A stretch of DNA of 64,000 nucleotides from Owenia fusiformis (lineage: Eukaryota > Annelida > Polychaeta > Sabellida > Oweniidae): positions 30,493,915-30,557,914 of the forward strand of contig CAIIXF020000001.1 in assembly GCA_903813345.2 (NCBI GenBank), read 5' to 3'. Under the pieces are notes generated by a model. The model was not told the origin of the DNA, did not search any database, and saw only the letters and a list, made by a program, of their open reading frames with translations. Of the stretch, positions 24,490-37,700 are shown piece after piece; the first letter of the stretch is position 1, and each line of letters starts with the position of its first letter. The translations under genes were made by a program, and so were the position numbers.

Positions 24490-25539
24490 TTATAATATAC
24501 TAGTGTTTCGACTAAACGATTCCCTTTTACATTTTCTGCGTCGAAGAAATTTACATAATGCCTGTCGAAAATCCTTTCCTATGAAAAAGTAAAACAGGAA
24601 ATTAATAGATGAGTTGCATGTTAATATTAAATTACCAATTAAGTTTAGGTAGGTACTTCGCACTTTGTCATCATCACGTATAAGATATGAAAGACAAGCA
24701 ACAGTCCAGACTAGTGATGATATAATAAAAACGGACACGATTCCTATCATCTGAAATGTAAAATGTCTCTCCCTTCTCTGATGATGCGTAAGGGATGACA
24801 CTGCCTTAGCTGATTTACGTACGGATTGAATCAGGCGAATATTGAGTCCCATAGTAACAATTACAGGCCCCATTAGTCTGAAAGTAGTGTTTAGGATTAC
24901 ATCATAAAACAGTTTGTAGTCTTTTGAGTTGTATAAAGCCGTTCCATTAAGGCCAAATACATCATCACATGTTCTATTGTTTAAGAACCATCCCTGCTTC
25001 TCGGCCTTGACTTCAAAGATACGAGGAATGCTGAATACAAAAGCAGCCATGGCCAGTAAAACAGCGCAAACATGAGCTGTTGTTTTATTGAAAATCTGCA
25101 AAGCATTGTGTGGTTTACACACATATATATATCTATCCACTGTTACCAGTACAATCATCCACGTTGCCCATATTTGGGTTGATGATACCAACAAAAATAA
25201 TGTTGGTAATATCTGTATCAATCCATTGTTTATGTAAATTTGAAGAGGATAAAAACGTACATGAGTTAACAAGTTGATGATAGCCAGGAATATAACGGTG
25301 AACAGGTAACTTATATCGGCAATGGCTAGGTACTTTAGCACAATAACATGGGTCGTACTTGGTCGTATCTTTGATAATCCCAGAACTGATAATCCATTCC
25401 CAACAGTGCCTAGCAATCCTATCAGTACATGAAGTATATTGGTAACTGCATGCGCCACTAAAGGACTAGTGTTGTTGGTGTTTACTGAGCTGTAAATAGC
25501 ACTCGGGATCAAGCAAGTTGAATTCATCATTCCTTTCAA
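24490..25539 (-). CDS. Class A (rhodopsin-like) peptide-type GPCR, intronless
   Basis: A 349-residue seven-helix receptor, complete with start and stop. Helices by eye: about 31-54, 66-90, 105-140, 153-172, 213-236, 261-286 and 297-320. Class A marks are GN (47-48) in helix 1, LAIAD (71-75) in helix 2, DRY (135-137) after helix 3, NFLFY (313-317) in place of NPxxY in helix 7, and a basic helix 8 (KDFRQALCKFL) and tail. N-terminal sequons (NST at 6, NNT at 22) fit an outside N-terminus. The missing helix-3 cysteine and the INFLFY end recall FMRFamide-receptor-like neuropeptide receptors, but the ligand cannot be told. It lies on the same strand as SYCP2, about 3.1 kb past its last visible exon, so it is downstream of or nested in that gene. 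No UTR introns or promoter are evident. Confidence 0.93.
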   Translation of the reverse strand: MKGMMNSTCLIPSAIYSSVNTNNTSPLVAHAVTNILHVLIGLLGTVGNGLSVLGLSKIRPSTTHVIVLKYLAIADISYLFTVIFLAIINLLTHVRFYPLQIYINNGLIQILPTLFLLVSSTQIWATWMIVLVTVDRYIYVCKPHNALQIFNKTTAHVCAVLLAMAAFVFSIPRIFEVKAEKQGWFLNNRTCDDVFGLNGTALYNSKDYKLFYDVILNTTFRLMGPVIVTMGLNIRLIQSVRKSAKAVSSLTHHQRRERHFTFQMIGIVSVFIISSLVWTVACLSYLIRDDDKVRSTYLNLIGNLILTCNSSINFLFYFFIGKDFRQALCKFLRRRKCKRESFSRNTSIL

Positions 25540-28500
25540 GTCTTATGACAAGTGAATAATGGGATTCCAATAAGCAATTCAACTTTTTAAATCATTAACT
25601 GATTTCATGTCCACTATATGCTGGGATTTAAAATGTAATTAATCTATTTATATGAACTTCATCATTATATTTATTTTATTTTTTCATATTTCCATTCATC
25701 TTAAAATAATGTCTGCAGAAAATATTTTCTTCAGTGTCAAGAAGTCTATGAAATATATCGCCCACGTTACAGGTAATCAATACATGTAATGGTGACTATC
25801 TCCTTTGTATAACACTATCCAAATAAAATAGGTAATCTTTCAGCTAAGTCACTTAGCCGTTTTTTTTTCTTAATATATGCTTCCCATTACTAATAATATT
25901 CATTCTTTTACAATCCATATATATCTCTACTTGTTTGCCATAATTAAAATATTCACATGACAGGTGTCATAATTAATGCACATTAGTCTCGGCATAGACC
26001 TGCATTCATACCAAAGTACAAACGTAAACAACTAACATAGTCAGGCAGTAAACTGTTCATTTCCAATATTTTTACAAACATTTATCCAGCTGTAGATGCT
26101 TAGTAAACCTGCTGAATGTAACTAATTGTAGAAGTCCTGTGAGATACATTTCGAAAATCATTAAAGTTCAGTTATGAATGAATGTCTTAAAGTGATTTAC
26201 AGCATCTCTTTATTCAACCATATAAGTACTTACTTATTTTGCAGGTCATTAAATTCCAGTTTATACTTTATAATGGTAATATTTCTACTGATCCAAATGT
26301 ATAAATGTTTGTTAAACTGCCGGTTCCACATTGTTTATCCAGCCATATATATTAACAATAGTAATTTATGCAGTTTCCTGTTAAGATAAATAAATATTCC
26401 CTTTAAAAATGTGCATTATTTGTAAAAAGCGATCAAAACAGTTATTAATGTTTAATCAGACTGCTATTGTTAGAAAAGTCCTTTCAATCCAATATATTCC
26501 TAATCTCTAAACAGAACAATCATTTATCACTTCTCATCCCGCTCATATCTTCAGTGGGAATTGAAAGTCTAAAGACCTCTTGATGAAATGTACAATCGAA
26601 AACATATTTCTTTGCGGTATTAATCCGAATGATCATTGAACTATGTCATTTCACAAATGAGGAATGAGTCTTAATAAGTCTCTGGTTTAACCTCACAGCA
26701 TTTCACAAGGTGTCTTCATTATCCCTCATTGAGTATCATAATATTAATAAATTTTCATCAGCACAGTGTTACTTGTTATAGTATTTTGTTTCATTACTCC
26801 TATTCATATCATAAAAAACTTCAGGATATGAAGCACCACAGGTTGTGTGTAAGAACTCCTATTAAATGATTAAATCTAGAAGTGGGTGAATATATATGGT
26901 GGCTATAGATGCCACTTGCATCTAGCGATATTATTCACTAGGCAATATATGCATGGTATGCCACTATTCATGACTTCCTAACATTAGCAATAAGCGCATG
27001 TGAACGATGATGTTCTTCTCATATGCTTACACCAATATATATACCAATTTCCAATTGTATGGCAGTTTGGATCATCATAATGTGATAGAGGGCTGCCAAA
27101 GTCATAATACATTCATTACTGCATCGATTGCAAATGCAATTAATTCTTATTGCTTAATTGTTCATCATGTGCAACCTATTTAGATTCTGCTTCACAGATT
27201 ATCAAAACACAAAAGAACAGTCCAGTTTATAATATCCTCCAATCAGATCCAATATCATGAAGTATTTACCAGTTTAAGGTTAATTTGTTTCAGTGAATGG
27301 AAGCTAATTAGAAGAAAACTTCACTCAAGCTGTCACTCACACATATCTACAAATACACGAATCCATGAAAAGTAAGAAAAAAATATTTCAAAAAATGTAT
27401 TATCTTCAAACCTCACAAAAATACTTCACCAGAGGTCCTCAAATATCACATGATTTATAGGCTAACGATCTTCATATTATCTAATCAAATGTTTTATCAC
27501 CTGTATCAACAAATGCTTTTTAGTGTATAAAGGGTCTTGTCAACATAAAACTATTTTTTAATCTATTTGCGCAATGTCTCCACTCCATCTGTAAGTGATC
27601 AGTTGTGTTCAAGACAACTGCATTTATTACATTGGAGATAAGATTTATTAAATTATTACTTCTCAGACTGTGCTCAGAAACTGTAGAATGTTTCCAACAG
27701 ACACATAAACAGCTCTCTTCAGCTAATTATTTTCATAGCACTGACTAAATCAATTTTCATCACTTATCATAGACACATGCACATCTGATGTAGACTTATA
27801 ACATGTTGACTCCAAATTCACAGTGGGATGAACTGTATCTATTTTCAAAAACAATTTCCCAAAACAACATGAACTGTTTACTTCAAGCATTCAAATACAA
27901 GCATGTTTTTCAAGCAGAAATAGCTTTATTGGGTTCGATTTCTTATTTGGGAATTGCTGTGTGGTAATTATTTTGGTGATTGGCACGATGCAGTTTGTTA
28001 ATGAGGCTTCAATGTAAATAAGGCAACCAGTCAAACACACAGCTAGCTAGGATATCCCTCAAACTGAGTGAAAAATTTGTTCAGCTATATTAATAGACTA
28101 AATCGGAATAGAAATAATCTTGGTTTACATCAAAATTCAGTCAAAGTGATATCATAATTGAAATCTTTTTATAAAATTACATCTAAAAGAGTGGTTTCAA
28201 AAGTTGTTTATCAACATTGAAAATTTTCGATGAAAATGTGACTTCTAGCTCTGGTAACTACCTACTGGCATCTGGTATTGTCAAATTATCTAGTTCAGAT
28301 TTATCAGAACTGTGTACATGCTCTGTGTTTTCTCATGAATTTTTGTCAAAATACCATGTCAATATAAGTGCCAAGGGATTTAAGACTCAAATTATATTCC
28401 CTTTAATCAAATCATTTGGGTATAATATACTTATTCTTATCACAGGGGGACATCTGATTGATGATCAGTGCTATTTTATGGAGATTCTCCCCTAAGGTTA

Positions 28501-28664
28501 ACCCTATAGTCTACTACATGATATAAGACATTCCCATAATATCTGAGGTAAACATAAAAATCAATAGCCCCTGTAATAACCATATTTTAGCCAAACATTT
28601 TGTTAATTAGTGAAAAATGGTGAAATCTGAAAAATTTATGTAAGTTATATTAGGTTCAACTTAC
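25540..28664. other. Spacer between receptor and last visible SYCP2 exon
   Basis: AT-rich. It contains the family I fragment near 28.1 kb. No in-phase coiled-coil exon was found, so either the 3' exons are short and missed here or they lie beyond the receptor. Confidence 0.5.
28085..28275 (+). repeat. Repeat family I, partial copy
   Basis: TAGAAATAATCTTGGTTTAC through AATGTGACTTCTAGCTCTGG and the end ACTACCTACTGGCATCT. It explains part of the plus-strand ORF here, which is therefore not a gene. Confidence 0.6.
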
Positions 28665-28759
28665 CTGCTTTCCAGCTGGCTTGCCCAGTGGGTGGACATT
28701 TGTTTCTGGGTGCATTTAAGTGATGCCCTTGTAAATTGGTCCAATTGATGTTGCTTGCT
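28665..28759 (-). CDS. SYCP2: SYCP2 exon ad, Cor1-like coiled coil (last visible)
   Basis: 95 bases between TGTTTCAG and GTAAGT; 31 codons plus two bases. It reads SKQHQLDQFTRASLKCTQKQ, then MSTHWASQLES. Human SYCP3 reads [20 protein letters not shown], then IEHVWKTQQDQR. The coil must continue in one or more exons that I could not find down to the receptor gene at 25539. Confidence 0.88.
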
Positions 28760-31700
28760 CTGAAACAGGAACACTTCCAATGAGTATATTCAATCTTTTG
28801 TATTGTGGGACCCCTAATTTCTAGTTCTTTTCTTGTTATAATACTATGTAATATTAACTTTTTAATTTTCAAACAACATAAGAGAAAGCATAATAACTCT
28901 GATACTATAACTGATGACATTTTGTACATTATGACATCTTCAACATTGCCTGATTAAATGATCACTCTGTGAAGTGCTTTACAAAACACACACAATACAA
29001 ATGATGATATCAATGAGAAGTCGTTAGAAATGAAATAAAATAATGCAAAAATGCTCAGTGACTGATAACAAAAGTCGCTGCATGAACTGAAACTCTATCT
29101 CTATTAGGGAATTAATATGCTTTTTGTCTACAGGGGCTGATGAAATTCACGTGTATTGTGCAGATTCGAGGGACAATTCACGTTACATGCGCCAAGCAAA
29201 AGAAAATATGAGAGGGGTGATGAATAAATCAGCCATTACGGACCACGTCCTTCAGAATAATTGTGTAATGGACTGGAACAATACTACAGTTTTGGACAAT
29301 GACAATAAGAGACTTAAGATGGTTTAAAGAATCTATTTCTATAAAGAAGGAATGAGTTTTTGGTGAATTAATATGACTTAATATTGTTTTTATTTAATTG
29401 TTTTGTAGTGCTTCAGTTCAGTTTTTATACAGTTGAAAACGGATCCAGACAGGATCCGTAACGTCCTGTTTAGTAAAATAAAGGTTGTCAAAAGAAGAAA
29501 AAACATTTTTGTAAGATATGATTTATGTGGCACTCACACAGACATTTCAATTTGAATTCAAAATATTTCAGTTATTGGCCCTTTAAGGTTGAGTCCATAA
29601 AATTCTCCTTTCATAATTTAAGCCTAGAATATTTTCAATAAAATAAGGTCATACAGATCCCATAGTCTTCCTCTGAAAGTGGGCTTTTGGAGGATAGGCG
29701 GATTAACTGATTGAGCAGTCCATCCTCACAGACTTTTTATTCATTAAAATGATGGAAATAATCATCTAATGCATAAAATAAATGACAAAACAATATTAAA
29801 TGATATTTACAAACGGCATAGTGGAAAGGTCATATTCCTACTAATAAGTAATCAGGCGAGTCAGATGTTATTAATAGATTCATTTCCATACCCATCAGAC
29901 AAAACTGACTGAAATCAAATAACTTTTAAGAGGATTGTGAAATAGATTGGTAATTATAAGACTATTTGCTGCTCAAATTAATTTGAAATTGACACTGCCA
30001 TTCAAAATTCCAAGAATTGCATTGTCCTAGATTCTACAAATCTATTGCTCAGCTCATTAATCTTATTGAAGTACAATATTAAAAGAATAGGATTTATATC
30101 TATACTATATATACTTATTTCTTCCTCATTTTATTTATCCGAACTAACTTCTAATATTAACAGTAGCATGATTGAGAGTTTGGAGTAAAGCACAGTTGAA
30201 ATCATTTAAAAGGCTACTGAATATTATTTGAGGTACCATATTTTATATTTGAAAGTATAATCACACAAATACATTTATAGACTTGAATGGTGATTGAACT
30301 AAGTTCTTAAATTCCCATTTCAGTGCAAAGTTGTCCACCTCTCAATTCATCAAAAATCAACAAAATTGCACTTCTCGGGTTAAGCTTACCCTTAATGTTT
30401 TCTGAAGGTCGGCGCCAAATGAGTTGAGGAGACTTGACATGCCTGTTGAGAAGTCTTGATTGATGTCAGGCACCTCATATCTATGGCTCTCTGAGGGGGT
30501 GGATTCTAGAGGACCTCCTTCCCCATCAATATCTTCCTGATCAAAGTCAGACAGGTCAGCAACCTCTACAAAATTAAAAGCTTTTAAGAGCTGTTTCATG
30601 TATTCACGTATCAACGGAATTACTTATCTAACATCCTCTGTTAATCATTTTCCATCATCACAGTCAGGTTTAATAACAAAAATCACCAGATTCTTATTCT
30701 CTCCCATGGACCATACTTAGAAAAATTGAGATAAGTATGAGAGGAACTCTTGATTCTTGTATACTATACCAGTGATTTTTTGAACTAAGTGAAAAAATCT
30801 AATTCAACCTGAAAGAAATGGTCCACAAATTAAAATGGGTCAAAATATCCTAACTTTTCATGATTTACAAAATCCAGTTTTTTATTCTTTGATGTTTATG
30901 AGTACAGACCAATATGGCAGGACAGCATTTTCTTAGTGCCATAATCTAGATATACGCCTCACTTTGTAAAAGCATATTTTCTATGTATGACAACCGGCGT
31001 TAACTCTTATTAGCTTAATTCACAATAACTAGAATTTAATGACAGACTAGGCCTTTTTCTCACTTGCTAATGCAAATAATGACTTGGTAAAAAGGGATTC
31101 ACATTCTTGTTATGATATTTTCTAGCTTGCTTATATTAGTCATAGATCGATGAAAATAGTGTATCAATTTCCTGAATATGGTAAACCCAAGCTGAGAAAA
31201 TAAAGAGCTGAACAATGAATGATTTACTGAACCTTATTTCAGTTGCATTAGAACAAAGAGATCTAAATAAATCAAAAAATAAGCAAAATAAATCCATTAA
31301 AACATGATAAATGCTATTGCTTTGGATTGTAAGGAAGGTGATTATACCATTACCGTGTAGCAATTAAAAATCAGTAGTATTTCATTAAGATGAAAGACAA
31401 ATAACACCACAACACACGGTGTAAACAATATCACATCGTTTATATTAGCCATGTATCAATCTATGAAACCCATTACCAAAATAGTAAGTTAGTTACAGAC
31501 AAGATTCCATGACCAAAATTGGTTCCCAGGTATGGTGTGCCAAGTGAAGATATATCAGAGACCACCTATTACTACAAGATTTTAATAACAATTTTAAAAA
31601 TAGACATATACTGTATTCTTTTTCTCATTTCTTATGACATAAATATATTAAACAACAAGAGACTTCTCCAACTTCTCCAATGGCCAATGGCATTGAAGAT

Positions 31701-34700
31701 TGAATTTGAAAATGTATAATTTTGGTGACCAAAATTAGGCTGAAAACAATGGATAGAATTAGTTTTCCCTACAGGAAGATAACAAGGGTTAATATGTTGT
31801 TTTCAACTTGATCACATTTTAATCCCATGCCCATTTCAGAAGTAATTGACACAATTCAGACGAAACTTTTGATGGGGTAAAATTTAAAAAAGGAAGGTTC
31901 TGATAACTTTGCTTTGAGGAAAATAGGTTGCAGAAATGGTCAAAGATATGAGTGTGTTAAATCATTTCCCATATCATACACCACCTGGTCTTCATAATAA
32001 AGTACTCAAAATCATTACAATACTGATAAATAATAAAAAAACAAAAAAAACAATACATATAAATACCAACAAAATATAAATAAATCTCACCTTGTTTTTT
32101 ACGCTTATAATCAAAGAGGTTCCTTGGTTTGAATGATTGGGCTTCACTATTGTCAACTTCAACCATATTGTCACAATCACCAACTTCATTAATATTGTCA
32201 ACTTCACAATCATCATCCGATAAAGGTTCTATCTCAGACACATCTTGCCAATAAGTTAAGAATAAATACATTTGACGACAAATAATTTATGTCAAAATGT
32301 AAGTTTTAAACAAGTGGTGGAAACATTATGTTGGATAAATAGCTTACTGGACTACTTTGTTGTATTAGTTTACAATGAAAATAGTGTAAATCATTCAACA
32401 TGAATATAACATGAGAACTTGAGTGTTAGGAAACAACATTTAAGATAGCTTGTTTGCAGATTAGTTCGCCAATTACAAAAAAATAGAATGGTACATTTTA
32501 GATTGACTTGTCCTATTAAGAACAACTAAATTGCTGATCATCTCAGCGAAAACAAACAACTTATATACAAAATATTAGCATGACAAAAATTCAACAGCTG
32601 CAAATGGTTACAAAAGTGTAACGATTTGTTACAGATATCAATTGTCTAAACAAAACTCCAAAAACTTGTCACAAAAATGAAGACTATAACGACACGTCAG
32701 TGCTGACATAAAAAGGATATTGGAAGTTTCCGTTTTCTTCTTGCTTTTGGTTTCACCTCAGATACTGGACCTAGAGGAAAATATAGATAAATTGATTCTA
32801 GTTATACAGAATGCCATCTTTAAAATCCATAATGAACTACACATATATGGACAATTGGTTTCCATCTTCAGGCGAAATAAGACTATAATATCCAGGATTG
32901 GTAAATTTGATACATATGAAAATGATTTACCAGATTTACAGTTGTCATTATCAGCTTCCTCATATATATCATCAAAGTTGAAAGCTTCTAAATTAGCCAG
33001 CATTCTTTCCTGAAAAATAAATATTATCATTGGCGATATAACCTCTATTGACATAATTAACTAGAGTAGCATATCTACCCTACATAAAATTATACTGTAC
33101 ATGTACTCCAATATATTAAAATATTTACAATAGCATCACTACCTACATATACTAACCTTATCACACTTTCAAAGATTCAAAAATATTCCAGTGTAATTTA
33201 ATCTTTTTGCGTGAAAAAGATGGCGATGGCAGCATTTGAGACTTTCATTGCACTCTATGCTCACCTTGGGTGTTTTAGGTGTATTTACAGGTGATATTTG
33301 GCAATCACTAGTGGGCTGTGTACTCAAGTTGAAGTCATACTCATCATCATCAACAGCATCTCTACATGCCTCCATAGAACTGTAATGGCTAGTGGCCTAC
33401 AATGAAATGTTGTGTTTGGGAGGTCTGATGATAGAATTGAGAGAGGTATTGATTATCATAATGATGATATTGTCTTTTGTTCACCATTGATTTTGGTATA
33501 TACTTCACACTTTATGCATAAAAAACTGAGACACGACTCCTTGATTGGCCACGTGTTTTTGTTGTGCAACACCCCACAGTCTCATATGATGTATATGGGA
33601 TCTGAACAACCAAGCCAAGTACTCTTATATAAATAAATATTGCCATGTGTGTAAAGCTCATTGAAATACATATGTAAACATGTAACAATAATGAGCAATA
33701 CGAAAAAATATTTTTCAAATTGATTGCGGATTTCAAGTACCTCACTACAAAGACCACTTAAGTTTGTGTTTTTTTCATGACATTCCAACATTGATCTAAT
33801 CCATGTTTGCCACCCACGGGAGATGTACTTTAAATTAGAGATTTAATAAAGAATCTTAATGATATTAATCAAATTTTATTCAATTGAATAATATTGATTC
33901 AAAAACTTAGCATTTTTATCTTTACAATTGTTATTGTAAACTATAAATTAATGAAAATATTAGATCTTTGTGTAACTGGCTGTAAATCACCTTCCTTCGT
34001 GTTTCTTTTCATTAGTTCAAAGTGAGGCATTTAACTGAATTTAAATGAAAAAAGAGATGGCTTAGATTCCCTATAATATGAATATCAGCAAATATTTGAA
34101 GAGGCTGTCTTTAAGAAACTGATTTTAAGAACCCCCAGCTTTAATTCTTTTTATGATATGTTAACTGGTGGGTTTAATATTCTAAATTGTTTTCAAAAAA
34201 GAGTAAAATATCATTGAATAAGAGTTGATTCAATAAGCTCAATGTTACATTTCATAAAAGAATGATGTATAATTGCTTCAATGCTGACATGTAGAGACAG
34301 GGCAAATTTCATAAATGAATGGACTATAAACGATGAAAAATATAATTGTTACCTCAGAGAATGTAGATATCTTCATTTCTTGAGTAAAGGCCGTCTCACC
34401 ATCAGATTCAGACATGCCTGTAATTAAAAAAAAATTATAAAAACATCATCTCAGTTAAAGAACAAAGTAATCAGAATTACAACATATTAATAAGATACAA
34501 TAAAAAGTACCTAACAAGGCATTATAACATGCAAAATGTCACCACCTGCTATTTGTTACAGAAACCATGTGTTACAAAAGCCACAGTCCACTTGTGGTGG
34601 TGACATAATAACAATATGTCTAATAAAAACTAGGAACCAATATCTGAATTATATTTTGGGGAATATCAAACACAAACATTAGAATCAATCGTTTTAGTAC

Positions 34701-37700
34701 TTACAGTTCAATCTATCTGAGGTTTTTGGAGTGATTGGAGTCTTGCAGATCTGAACATCAAGAGAACCATATTGTCTTTGTCTGGATTTAGACTTTGCTG
34801 ATATTTTGGGGGTCTTCTCAACATGCGATGTTGTGGCTTCAAAAAGGTCACTTCTGGGCTACAAGCAATGAGCAAAATTAGTGTCATGGTAATATTTCTA
34901 ACCTAATATTACGGTTGCATTTCAACAGTAACAATTTACAGTAGATTGGATTATGAGGAACAATCACTATTTATTGTGAGTTATCTAGTAATATCTTCAG
35001 AGACAGAGTACATGTTTAAATGTTGGAAACCTACTTTGAATATTTTTTTCTTCTGTTTGGGGGACCTGCTTATAGTCTGTTTCTGCTTTTGCTTTACTGA
35101 AGATTCAGAATAGTGAAGATTAGGGGATTTGGTCATTTCATTTGTAACATCTAAATTGTTTTGATCTTTCTTCTTCTTTCTCATGGGAAGCTCACATTCC
35201 TGAAAACACCAAGAACATTTCAAGCAATACAAAAAACATCCAGAAAACAATTCCAAAATAATTTTCTCTATTATGACATACAGTGCAGAAAACACTATTA
35301 GACTACACTGGTTATTTTAGACATTTAAAAAAGACTTCCCAAGGACCGCATAGTCCACAGCAACAAAACAACAATGAATTTATGTTCACAATCATGCACT
35401 TTCAGGGATCAACTATTGTGTATTATATCACTCCAAGAATACTGAGTCTTTTCATCACTGAAATATGCAGCACATGCGAACCTGGTCACTTGGTACTTCC
35501 ATATCATAGAATGAGATCATATCTTCCATATGGTTGTCAACCTGCTCAGCAGCTAGTTTAGATTTTATTGCTTGAAGTTTGCTTTTGTGTGAGTAGGATG
35601 ACTTTGGTTTTGGTTTCTTCTTGCGGCCCAATGATGTCAGCCAACTTGCCTCACTCCTTGTCTCATTATTCTCATCTGTATCTGAGAATATATTCTTCTT
35701 TGCCCCATTTCTTTTCATTTTCTGGAATATGAGAAATTGAAGGAGACCTGGATAGGCTGTTTTTTTTTATCAAAATTAAAATCTTAATAAAATAGCCTAA
35801 ACATTCAATATTTCATCAGAGGTCAGTCAAAAAGAAGTAAAAGAAATCTGGAAGGAATATAATTTACTCAGTGGGACCCCACCATTACTATCCAATCTTT
35901 GTATGTAAAGTTATGAGATGTACCTTTGCTTCAGGTAGAGACTCTTTCTTTCTGGAATGTGCAGATATATTGAAGCTACTCACGACTGACCCAATATCAC
36001 TGAAACAATGTAATACAAGGTATCGATTACTGTTGATATATTTTGATCTTGAAACATTTCTCTCCACACACAATTACTGACTGAATGTTTTATTGAAAAT
36101 GGCATGTACACATACCTTTCAGATTTCTCAGTGTAATCTACTTTCTTCCGTGGACGTTTGCTTCTCTCTGCTGGTGCTTTGTTCATTGATGAGCTGGCTA
36201 CCAATCCCTTAAATATTTTTTAACATTTTCTGTTTGTATGAAAACTAGAAGAAAAAGCACCACAATAAAATCTTTATACTGTGTTTATATTACCAAATTC
36301 ACCTTGAGTACAACCCAAAATCAGACAATCATTCTAAATTAAACAATATTGGTATTGAATTTGATGGTGTATCAATCATTATCAACCTGACAGATCTTGG
36401 CAAAGTTGGCCACTGCATTTTCTTCAGCATCAATATTTGACACATCAGCATCTTCTGCTTCTTCATTGAAGGTTTCATCTATCTCTGGGCAACCATCACT
36501 AATCCCTGATAGATCTTTTCTTTCCTTTTCAATACATCTTCTGAAACTCAAAGTTCTATACTATGGAATTTAATACTAGTATCTACCCATGTATTGAATG
36601 CTTTCTTAGCCAATTACTGTAATATAAATTTATTAGCGTTTTTATACCTGAAACAAATGAGAGAAATAGACGTTAACTAATACCGCACATTTATCTTAAT
36701 AGTAAATAATACATATGGAAAAGTTAATATTTTGATAGTTTTGATGGTCCTTTAAACCTTCTCCTTACCTTTGGTGACTTTCAGATTCACCATATCTCTT
36801 CTCTCTGTATTTCTTGAGAGATTCACTCCTTGATGCAATCAACTGCCTTTTTTCATCAAGAGATAGATCTTTGTTCTGGATGTTATTTTCTGTAGGCCTT
36901 TGTTTCTTTTCATTGATTTTTTCATGAGCTGATTGAGGTTCATTTCTTTCTATAGAGATATCTCTTACTTGATAAGAGTCATTGCTTTTTATTTTTTGAT
37001 GATTTTCAATGTTTGCTAATGGCTTTCTAGATTTATCTATCTTTTTACTACAGAATGGAACCTCCTCAGTGTTCTGAGCATCCTCTGCTGGGTCCTGATA
37101 CACAGCTGTAATGTCCTCATTTGTTGATGAGGTTTTCTTCTTATGTCCTTTAACTTTAGCCTGTTTAGGTTTTTGCACAGCTTCCTTTTTCTGTTTCCCC
37201 AACTCATTGTTTGATTCCATGTAGCTATATTTTGCTTTACTGAGGTTATTTCGATGGGCATTTGAGGTTTCCTGTTTGTTCCAGTTCCCATATATATCAA
37301 TATCAGCTTTAGAAGAACAAAGAGGATGTCCTTGTTTTCTACCTGCATCAGGTTCAAAGTCAAACATATCAGCGGATGCTTGAGAAGGAGTTACACCAAC
37401 CTCAGCTTTATATTTAGATTTGAAGAACTTGGGTACTTTCTGTGATGAATTATTAAGAGATGCAAATACCTGTTTTTGTTCACCAGTTCCATCTTTTTTG
37501 GCAGGTGGTGAGGATAAATTAATTGGAGAAGAATTCTTGATCTGACTTGTTTGACTATATTGACTCTCCATGAAGTCAAAGTTATCATGCATATTTTCAG
37601 GTATATCAATGGATGATTTAATGGCCTCTGTCTTTTCAAATGTCTTTGCTGGAGGTTTAAACTTACTTTGTTTGACCCTTTTGGGTTTTGGCTTATTCTG

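Noticed and set aside
28217-28495. 92-codon plus-strand ORF
   Set aside because: Its first half is a copy of repeat family I; the rest shows no gene features.
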